Source: DATLAN01 sp035527455 (GTDB lineage Bacteria > Planctomycetota > Planctomycetia > Pirellulales > Thermoguttaceae). Taken from it: a stretch of DNA of 22,781 nucleotides. The position numbers and the translations under genes were made by a program. The DNA is taken from positions 1 through 22,781 of the forward strand of contig DATLAN010000286.1 in NCBI GenBank assembly GCA_035527455.1. The letters are read 5' to 3'. Under the pieces are notes generated by a model, which was given only the letters and a program-made list of their open reading frames with translations, had not been told where the DNA came from and ran no database searches. Positions 16,687 through 22,781 of the stretch are shown here, piece after piece; the stretch's first letter is position 1; each line of letters opens with the position of its first letter.

Positions 16687-16937
16687 CCTATACGGTTCTG
16701 ATCCTGAGAAGGGCTCGGAAAGAGCTGGCCGGATTGGCCGACGACTCCTACCAGCGGGTCAAAGAGGCCGTTGAGGCCTTGGAACAGGATCCCAGGCCAA
16801 CCGGCTGCAAGAAGCTGGCCGGGAGAGACGGTTGGCGCATCCGTGTCGGAGACTTCCGCATCATCTACGAAATCGACGATGAGCAGAACGTCGTGATTGT
16901 CTTGCACATTGGCCATCGGAAAGACGTTTATCGTTGA
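16683..16937 (+). CDS. RelE/ParE-superfamily toxin
   Basis: The 84-residue basic protein follows the RelE fold pattern. It has YTVLILRRARKELAGLADDS near the N terminus, a central KKLAGRDGWRIRVGDFRIIYEI (about 43-64) and a C-terminal VLHIGHRKDVYR. The Arg-rich strand RIRVGDFR and the terminal H-R-x-x-Y-R are the positions used for ribosome-dependent mRNA cleavage in RelE. Length is normal (80-95) and no truncation is seen. It is the downstream gene of a coupled antitoxin-toxin pair, overlapping by 4 bp, the usual order for relBE. Presumably active, held in check by the adjacent antitoxin. Confidence 0.9.
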   Translation: MTYTVLILRRARKELAGLADDSYQRVKEAVEALEQDPRPTGCKKLAGRDGWRIRVGDFRIIYEIDDEQNVVIVLHIGHRKDVYR

Positions 16938-16997
16938 CGATGAACGAGTGATGCGTGGAAGTCATTCACGCGATGTGCGCTGCACTTCCAAACCACA

Positions 16998-19667
16998 TCA
17001 CCGCGCCACGGCCTTCCCCCACGGCGACGCACTCCCGGCGGCTTCGGCTCCGTAGGTCTGGGAGACCTGCAGGCCGCTGGCTTGGGACGTGTAGAAGATG
17101 CGGCCGTTGGAGACCACCGCGCCGACGCACTCGCGGCTGTCGACGGCCGGGCCGGTGGTGACCAGCTTGTTGCCGTCGGACAGGTCGATCAGGTCCATGT
17201 TGGCGCCCATCGCGTACGGCTCGGACAGCGCGAACCGGGTACACGCGTAGCCGAAATTGAACCGCGAGACGATCTTGCCCGTCTGACGATCCAGCACGTA
17301 CCCGTCCTTGCCCGAGGCGTTGGTGAAAAGGTGCTCCCGGCCGACGCTGATCACGTTGACCGCCGAGGCCAGCGGCTCCGATCGCCAAACCAGCGAGCCG
17401 TCGCGGGCGTCCAGACACCAGACGAAGCGGTCCTCGGTGGTTTCGTCCGGCCGGTTGTAGCCGCCCAGGTACAGCCGCCCGTCCCTGCCCGAGATGGTGC
17501 AGCCGGCCGTGACGTAGTAGTCGGTCGTCGACCAGAGGACCTTCCCGGTCGCCGGGTCCAAGGCCGCGGTCAGACCTTTCGGCCCCGGCTCGTCCCCGCG
17601 TCGGGCGGCGTAGCCGAAGAACGTCGAGTAATACAGCCGCCCGTCCATCAGGCACAAGCCGCTGTCGTTGCCGCCGCAGCCGAACTCGGAAAAATCCTGC
17701 CGCCAGACCTCCTCGCCCGTGTCGATGTCCCATGCCCGAATCAGCGACCTGTTGTCGCTCGGGTAGAACGGATTGTCGTGCGTGTAAATCCAGCTCATGA
17801 TTTCTTCGCCCTCGGGCGCTTCGACGGGCGTGCCCTTGAAGACGAAGGGCGGGGCCGATCCCTGGGGGGCATACTTGCCCGAGCCGAACATGTAAATGGC
17901 AAGATTCTCGAACACCACCGGCGGCTGCTGCCGGCTCCAGCTCGGCGAGCCGGTGAACGGGGCCTCCCAAAGGAGTTTCCCGGTCCCGGCATCCAGGCAC
18001 CGCAACCGGGAACGCTTCATGCCGGCCTGCGGTAGCAGCAGACGCTCGCGGTAATAAATCGGCGAGGTGAACGAGAGGTACACGCCCGGCCAGTAGCGAC
18101 GCCACAACAGCCGGCCGGTCTCTTGTTCCACGGCGAAGATCTGCCCTTCGGCCGTGTGCGTGTACATCCTTCCTCCGCCGCAGACGGGCAAGTGCTTGAA
18201 GGTTCCCTCGTAGCGCCGGATCCACTTGATCCGAAACGGCGGCTCGACGTCCTGGTCGTTGGCGTTCGTACAAGCCAGGTCGCCGAAGTTCGTGTACCAA
18301 TCGTACTTCGCATCGGCCAGCTTGCTGCTCAGGCCGTGGCGTATCTTCCACACTTCCAGATCCTTCGACGGCAACGGACGATCGCCGCCGGGCCCCAGAA
18401 CGTACAAGTACCCGTCCTCGCAGCCGAAGTAGACCCGGCCGTCGCAAACGCACGCCGGCGCCGAGATGGGGCAGCCGAAGGCCGTGGCGAACGACCATGA
18501 CTTCCCCGGCCCGGAAAGCGGCACGACGTACAGCCGGCCGTCCAATCCTCCGCACACGGCCTGATCGCGCAGCAGGATCGGCGGCACGATCGACGGGTAG
18601 CCGTCCAAGCACTGCGGCTCGTCTCGACCCGCCGTGTGACGGCACAGCCCGAAACCCTCCTCCGGACGACACCGGTAGACATCCCCCTCGCGGACGCTCA
18701 CCGAGCAGAAACTCATCAGGCCCGGCAGGCTGATCGCCGTCTGCGTGCCGGGCACGAAGTCGGTTTCGAGGCGGCCGTCGTCCAGCAAGCGGAAGATCTC
18801 CACGCGGCCGGAGTTGTCGCGCCGGTGCCACTGCCGGTAGACGGCCCCATCTTCGCCGATGCTCTGCCCGAACGTGGCCGGATATTCGCTGCCTGCGTAG
18901 GCCGGCACGAGTCCCATGGCGCGGAGCTTCGGCCCGCTGCCGCCGTCTTCCAGCCAGACCGTCCGTCCGCCGGCGGGCACGACCACCGTCTTGTCGAAAA
19001 GCGCGATGTCCGTGGAACAGCAGAACGTGTCGCGCCAAGTCACCCGGCCCTGCTTGTGCTCCAGCCACGCCTGCCCGCTCCAGCGGTCGCCGTCGAAACC
19101 CATGACTTCTTTGACGAAGTCCCAACTCCACGCAACCGTTCCGTCGGGCTCCAAGGCGTAGACCCGCGAACCGAGCGTGGCGAAGTAGACCCGTCCGTTT
19201 CCGGCCACCGGCGCGCTGAAGATGGGCTCGCCGCAGCGGACCTCCTTGACCACGCCTCCGTCGGCCGCGCGGAGCACGAAGTAGGAGCCGGCCGTCGTAC
19301 CGAAGTGCAGATAACCTTCGACCAATGCCGGCGAGGAGACGTTGCTGCAATTGGCCGCTGCGCCGGGCGTGGCGACCTTCCAGACGACCTCCAGGCTCTC
19401 GGCATCGATGCAGAACGCCACGCCGGAAGCGTCGACCGCATACACCCGGCCGTCGGCGACCACCGGCGCGGTCGTCACGGCGTCGGTCAGCGGCACGGCC
19501 CCCAGCAGACCCAGCGGCAATTCCAACGCGCGGTCCGGCACGTCGCCCGAGTGCCGGCAGTCGTATTTCAATTGCAGCCAGTCTTCCGCCGCCGCCGCTG
19601 CGGTTCCCAGCGACATCATCAGAGCCGCAGCCATTCCGAACAGTTCGAGCTTCCGGGTACCGCTCAT
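16998..19667 (-). CDS. Secreted PQQ-like beta-propeller repeat protein
   Basis: The 889-residue protein has a signal peptide (about 1-27, MSGTRKLELFGMAAALMMSL…). It is built of PQQ-type propeller blades, seen as repeated (A/C)LD-x-x-TG-x-x-(L/V)W motifs. Examples are CLDAGTGKLLWEAPF, AWDIDTGEEVWRQDF, ALDPATGKVLWST, CLDARDGSLVWRSE and VLDRQTGKIVSRFNF, with VYFATLGSRVYALEPDG earlier. Such propellers are usually binding or scaffolding modules; without PQQ-dehydrogenase catalytic residues, enzyme activity cannot be claimed. ATG 19667 is chosen for its GGAGG site 7-8 nt upstream and the signal peptide. An overlapping minus-strand frame of similar length is a GC-driven shadow. The gene is last of a minus-strand group with two glycosidase-like genes. 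Confidence 0.9.
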   Translation of the reverse strand: MSGTRKLELFGMAAALMMSLGTAAAAAEDWLQLKYDCRHSGDVPDRALELPLGLLGAVPLTDAVTTAPVVADGRVYAVDASGVAFCIDAESLEVVWKVATPGAAANCSNVSSPALVEGYLHFGTTAGSYFVLRAADGGVVKEVRCGEPIFSAPVAGNGRVYFATLGSRVYALEPDGTVAWSWDFVKEVMGFDGDRWSGQAWLEHKQGRVTWRDTFCCSTDIALFDKTVVVPAGGRTVWLEDGGSGPKLRAMGLVPAYAGSEYPATFGQSIGEDGAVYRQWHRRDNSGRVEIFRLLDDGRLETDFVPGTQTAISLPGLMSFCSVSVREGDVYRCRPEEGFGLCRHTAGRDEPQCLDGYPSIVPPILLRDQAVCGGLDGRLYVVPLSGPGKSWSFATAFGCPISAPACVCDGRVYFGCEDGYLYVLGPGGDRPLPSKDLEVWKIRHGLSSKLADAKYDWYTNFGDLACTNANDQDVEPPFRIKWIRRYEGTFKHLPVCGGGRMYTHTAEGQIFAVEQETGRLLWRRYWPGVYLSFTSPIYYRERLLLPQAGMKRSRLRCLDAGTGKLLWEAPFTGSPSWSRQQPPVVFENLAIYMFGSGKYAPQGSAPPFVFKGTPVEAPEGEEIMSWIYTHDNPFYPSDNRSLIRAWDIDTGEEVWRQDFSEFGCGGNDSGLCLMDGRLYYSTFFGYAARRGDEPGPKGLTAALDPATGKVLWSTTDYYVTAGCTISGRDGRLYLGGYNRPDETTEDRFVWCLDARDGSLVWRSEPLASAVNVISVGREHLFTNASGKDGYVLDRQTGKIVSRFNFGYACTRFALSEPYAMGANMDLIDLSDGNKLVTTGPAVDSRECVGAVVSNGRIFYTSQASGLQVSQTYGAEAAGSASPWGKAVAR

Positions 19668-19770
19668 TTCGCGTCCTCCGTCGTTGCACTCGGCTTGCGA
19701 CATGCTGGTTGGGGCTTCTTTGTCAGGCGCCTATTGTACTGCAAGGCAGTTTGCCCCGCATCTCGCGGAG

Positions 19771-19833
19771 AGTAGCCGTCTCGCTCCGCGAGACGAAGCT
19801 CTGGGCTGCATCCCGCGGAGCGAGATGGCTACT
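19771..19833. repeat. GTAG-footed palindromic repeat, family A, copy 2
   Basis: Arms of 25 bp (19771-19795 and 19809-19833) surround a 13-nt loop. The left arm is identical to one arm of copy 1, and the right arm differs from the other arm at one position, but the order is inverted. A further fragment, CATCTCGCGGAG (19759-19770), abuts the left end and looks like a truncated third arm. The right foot (GTAG on the minus strand) overlaps the stop codon of the DUF5010-type gene. Confidence 0.85.
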
Positions 19834-21394
19834 CTGAACCGCCTTGCTTCTCGGATACCCGTATCAAGGAAACGTGGCTGATCTTCAAGTCGGATCGTTG
19901 AGAGGCCAGACGGAAATCGCACTCGTTGGCGCGATCGGCGAACCGGGCGTGCGGAATCACGAAGGTGACCTCTTTCCACGTGCCCGAGTCCTCGATCTCC
20001 TGCCGGCCACCTTCGCGGAACTCCTGCTTGAGGCCGTTGAGTTCGGGATTGCACGAATCGTATTGGAGTACGAAGCTCTCCGGCCCGGCGTCGAAGTAGC
20101 CGACGGTCAACTCGAGCGAATCGTTCCCGTCGTAGAGGAACGCATAGTCCGCGTCGAAATACATGTATCGATGCACCTCGGACTGCCGGTTGCGCGTCGT
20201 GCTCCAGGCCGTCCTGCCGTCGACGTGGCGCAGCACCAGCGGGCCGTCGCCGTCGTCTTTGGGCACCACGTGCAGCCCTTCGAACTTCGCCGGGGCCGCG
20301 GCGACCACCTCCGGCACCGGCGGGCCCGCGGCCGGGTCGAACCGCTCGCGGGCGTGGAACCGGTCGGCGTAGCGGCGCGACAGCTCGATGTACTTCCGCC
20401 CGTATTCGGCCGTCTCGCAGATCTCGGTGCCTTCGTGGAACTCGTTCCACGTTTCCAGATGGACCAGCCACGGGCGGGTTGCCGGGTCCATGCCCAGCAG
20501 CCGCTGCCAGGCGAACTCGTAGAACCGCCCGTCTTCGCGGTGGCGAACCAGCGGCTTGCGTCCCGGCACGGCCGAATGGTCGTATCCCGGCCCGATGCCG
20601 GCGGTGTCGAGGATCCTTGGTGCGATCGAGCCACCCCATTGATATTCGCTGTCGGCCTCTCCCGGCCAGCCGCGCATCTTCACCAGATAGAGATCGGTCC
20701 CGAAATCGGCCCGAAACAGCTCCCGCACGGCCGGAAACAGCTTCTCGTCGACCCCCGCGGCGAATTCGACCGAATAGAGCAGAACCAGCGGCTTGCCGTC
20801 GATGCAGGCGCGATGACGCGCGGGGATGTACGAGTAGAAATTGCGGATCGTGCCGTAGAACCACCGCTGTCCAGCCGCCGTGGTCAGGTCGACGTGCCAG
20901 TGCCGGCTGTTATGGGCCAGCGTGCTGGTGTCGTAGAACATGCCGATCGCCGGAGGGTTCTTGCCCTGCTGCAACAACCGCTCGCGGGCGGCCACGAGCT
21001 TCGGCAGCCCCTGGTCGCTCCAGGTGTCGGCCGTGTAGGGCACGCCCCAATAAACCGGCATCGCCACGTCGATCCCCGCCGCGATCATGTCGTCCAACTG
21101 CCGGGCGTGCCAATCGACGCTCTTGTAGCTGAAGCCTTCCAGCGTGGGCGGATGGTCCGTCAGCGCATCGGTGCCGTCGGGATCGATTACGTGCAAGTTC
21201 GTCGCCGCGTCGTACCAATAGAAGTAAGTCGTCGCAATGACGGGAGTCCCGGCAGCGAAGGGCGCCGTCTTGGATGCGTCTTCCAAAGATTGCTCGACGA
21301 ACGGACCCGGCGGCGGCGAGAGCGCGAAGTCGTCGGGCGGATCCGCCCCGATCGCAGCCGACAGAAACGCGGCGGCCAAGGTACTTGCCGTCAT
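19829..21394 (-). CDS. Secreted DUF5010/GH99-like glycoside hydrolase-type protein
   Basis: The 521-residue product starts with a signal peptide (MTASTLAAAFLSAAIGADPP). The main domain (about 45-345) begins GTPVIATTYFYWYD and contains WHARQLDDMIAAGIDVAMPV, AIGMFYD, PLVLLYS and LVHLETWNEFHEGTEI, a TIM-barrel layout of DUF5010 and GH99/GH71-like proteins. The WNEFHEGTE segment carries acidic residues at the C-terminal barrel end, where catalytic acids sit. The C terminus (about 375-515) is a beta-sandwich resembling a carbohydrate-binding module. Start 21394 has GGAGGAG about 8 nt upstream. The stop codon TAG is formed by the GTAG foot of a palindromic repeat. Substrate unknown. Confidence 0.82.
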   Translation of the reverse strand: MTASTLAAAFLSAAIGADPPDDFALSPPPGPFVEQSLEDASKTAPFAAGTPVIATTYFYWYDAATNLHVIDPDGTDALTDHPPTLEGFSYKSVDWHARQLDDMIAAGIDVAMPVYWGVPYTADTWSDQGLPKLVAARERLLQQGKNPPAIGMFYDTSTLAHNSRHWHVDLTTAAGQRWFYGTIRNFYSYIPARHRACIDGKPLVLLYSVEFAAGVDEKLFPAVRELFRADFGTDLYLVKMRGWPGEADSEYQWGGSIAPRILDTAGIGPGYDHSAVPGRKPLVRHREDGRFYEFAWQRLLGMDPATRPWLVHLETWNEFHEGTEICETAEYGRKYIELSRRYADRFHARERFDPAAGPPVPEVVAAAPAKFEGLHVVPKDDGDGPLVLRHVDGRTAWSTTRNRQSEVHRYMYFDADYAFLYDGNDSLELTVGYFDAGPESFVLQYDSCNPELNGLKQEFREGGRQEIEDSGTWKEVTFVIPHARFADRANECDFRLASQRSDLKISHVSLIRVSEKQGGSE

Positions 21395-21540
21395 GGTGGA
21401 TACTCCTCCGGCGTGGCTGGCGTCCGTCCGTATTCAGCCGCTGGACGGACGAAGGAAACTCGACTGAAATGCGAGTATAATCCGCCGCCGGGCAGTCTGC
21501 AATCGGGCGGCCCATTCGTCAGCATGAGCAGCTAAGCTAA

Positions 21541-21636
21541 GTAGGCCGGAACAAGCGCAGCGCAGTTCCGGCACGCAGCTTCATGCGGCCTTGACTTGCC
21601 AAATGCCGGAACTGCGCTGCGCTTGTTCCGGCCTAC
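21541..21636. repeat. GTAG-footed long inverted repeat, family B
   Basis: Two 33-bp arms (21541-21573 and 21604-21636) are perfectly complementary around a 30-nt spacer. Each arm starts GTAGGCCGGAACAAGCGC when read from its outer end. The sequence is unrelated to family A apart from the GTAG foot. It ends 4 bp from the stop codon of the GH97 gene and lies between that gene and the DUF5010-type gene, so it could end or attenuate transcription between them. Confidence 0.9.
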
Positions 21637-21640
21637 AGGC

Positions 21641-22781
21641 TCACCGTGCCGGGGTGATGCGGATCGCTTGCCCGCCTTGGGCCGAGAGATTCGCCTGGAA
21701 CACCGTATCGGCATCCACGCCCACGCGGTCGATTCTCACGTGCGTACGGGTGGCCGCGGTCGGATCATCGGCATAGACGTAGGCCGTGTACTGCCTTCCC
21801 TTGGTGAGGAAGTCGAGCGGAATGGCCAGCGTCCGCGGCCGGCCGCTGTTCATGCAGCCGATGAACCAATCCTCGCCGCTGCGCCGGGCGATCGCGGCGT
21901 ACTGCCCGATTTGCCCGTGGAGGACTTTCGTCTCGTCCCAAACGGTCGGCACCCGGTCGAAGAACTCCAGTTCCGGCTCGTCGCCGATGAGGTTGCTCGA
22001 TCCGCCGGCGCCGCCTTCCTTGCTTGGCGAGGTCGCGGGGCGATCGTACCAGTACAGAAACTGCCAGGGACTGTAGAGGCAAACGGCCTTGGCAAGCTGG
22101 TAGGCGTGCGAAGCGTTGCGATCGACCCGGGGATCGTAATAGCAGATCGTGTTGTCGGCGGCCCCGGCCAGCATCCGCGTGAAGAGAATGGTCAGGGTCT
22201 GGTCGTTCGACGGCGAGGTCTCGTCCCCGGCGATCCCTTCCTGGGTCATGAAGTTGGGATACGTGCGGGAGTAACCGGTGGGGCGGTATTCATCGTGCAC
22301 GTCGACCATCAGGCGATGCTCGGCCGCCCGGCGAACCGCCTCGTGCAACCAGGCGGTCGCCGCCTGGGAACCGACCTGCACGAAGCCGTACTTGACTCCC
22401 CGGATTCCCCAGCGGCGATAGAGCGGAAGAACCTCGTCGAGCTGCCGTTCCAACGCCCGGCGGTTGACGTACAGGATGATGCCGACGCCTCGCTCGTCGG
22501 CGTATCGGACCATTTCCGGCAGGTCGAGCGGCCCGGGCGAACGCTTCGGGTCGACGGTTACCGTCGTGGCATCCGACGCGTCGGAGTATTCGTGCCCATA
22601 CCAGCCGGCGTCGAATTCCACGTACTGCAAGTTGTGCCTCGCGGCGAAATCGACGCACGCCTTCCCGCCGTCGGTGGTCAGCGTGACCTCGCGGATCACC
22701 TTGCCGGGCTTGATCCAGGAGGTATCCTCGATGGCGCATGGGTCGTTGAGGTTGAGGATGAGGAAGCTGTTCTCGAGCAAC
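21641..22781 (-). CDS. Glycoside hydrolase family 97, C-terminal part (5' end beyond window)
   Basis: The gene runs off the right edge; 379 codons are visible. The segment LNDPCAIEDTSWIKPGKVIR is the start of the GH97 catalytic barrel. It is followed by VEFDAGWYG, GIRGVKYGFVQVGSQ and VDVHDEYRPTGYSRTYPNFM, then TQEGIAGDETS, LFTRMLAGAADNT and a C-terminal beta domain. GH97 enzymes are alpha-glucosidases or alpha-galactosidases that use calcium. Retaining members have Asp in the strand that here reads KYGF, so Gly at that place argues against the retaining mechanism and for another subgroup. An insertion (SPSKEGGAGGSSNL) follows YDRPAT. It is probably periplasmic, but the signal region is outside the window. 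The gene heads a minus-strand group with the DUF5010-type and PQQ-propeller genes. Confidence 0.88.
   Translation of the reverse strand, partial: LLENSFLILNLNDPCAIEDTSWIKPGKVIREVTLTTDGGKACVDFAARHNLQYVEFDAGWYGHEYSDASDATTVTVDPKRSPGPLDLPEMVRYADERGVGIILYVNRRALERQLDEVLPLYRRWGIRGVKYGFVQVGSQAATAWLHEAVRRAAEHRLMVDVHDEYRPTGYSRTYPNFMTQEGIAGDETSPSNDQTLTILFTRMLAGAADNTICYYDPRVDRNASHAYQLAKAVCLYSPWQFLYWYDRPATSPSKEGGAGGSSNLIGDEPELEFFDRVPTVWDETKVLHGQIGQYAAIARRSGEDWFIGCMNSGRPRTLAIPLDFLTKGRQYTAYVYADDPTAATRTHVRIDRVGVDADTVFQANLSAQGGQAIRITPAR

Noticed and set aside
16966..19689. 907-codon minus-strand frame overlapping the PQQ-propeller gene
   Set aside because: The product is Arg/Gly-rich without domains, while the alternative phase gives clear PQQ repeats, a signal peptide and a ribosome site.

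Overview
The window looks like a GC-rich planctomycete chromosome, probably of the Pirellulales type. The inference rests on gene content: a planctomycete-style tyrosine recombinase (PNQLRH box), PQQ-type beta-propeller and DUF5010/GH97 glycan-degrading proteins, secreted hypotheticals of planctomycete flavour, a MazF/PemK-RelBE cluster, and dispersed palindromic repeats. No rRNA or other marker gene is present, so the assignment is not firmer than phylum.

Left edge (1-1755): one end of an integrated element. A tyrosine recombinase (376-1560, minus) lies just downstream of tRNA-Asn(GUU) (1683-1755, minus), the usual layout of a tRNA-targeted genomic island that continues off the left side. 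The island part also holds the 5' end of a probable transposase-type helix-turn-helix gene (1-63), four 10-bp tandem repeats (151-190) and a perfect 22-bp palindrome just upstream of the integrase.

Chromosomal backbone (1756-16131): a two-gene partner-switch operon (STAS antagonist plus RsbW-like anti-sigma kinase) behind a good promoter; two small secreted hypotheticals; a ten-repeat TPR protein; a CpsB/YwqE-like PHP phosphatase; a membrane protein with a zinc ribbon; a large secreted protein with jelly-roll, Ig-like and TIM-barrel-like parts; a membrane protein with a Gln-rich linker and a C-terminal helix-turn-helix-like motif; a lipoprotein alpha/beta hydrolase; a medium-chain dehydrogenase; and a full-length uvrA (nucleotide excision repair).

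Toxin-antitoxin patch (16064-16937): a promoter, an antitoxin, a MazF/PemK-like toxin cut to 48 residues, then an intact RelB/RelE-type pair that starts 10 bp after the truncated toxin's stop.

Right part (16998-22781, all minus): a GH97 glycosidase (5' end off the window), a DUF5010 glycosidase-like protein and a secreted PQQ-repeat propeller. These probably act together on extracellular or periplasmic polysaccharide; the functional link is inferred from neighbourhood and shared export.

The most unusual structure is a set of palindromic repeats of several unrelated families sitting 0-25 bp from stop codons. Two families carry a GTAG foot, as in REP sequences mobilised by RAYT (TnpA-REP) transposases. 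In one case the repeat itself supplies the stop codon.
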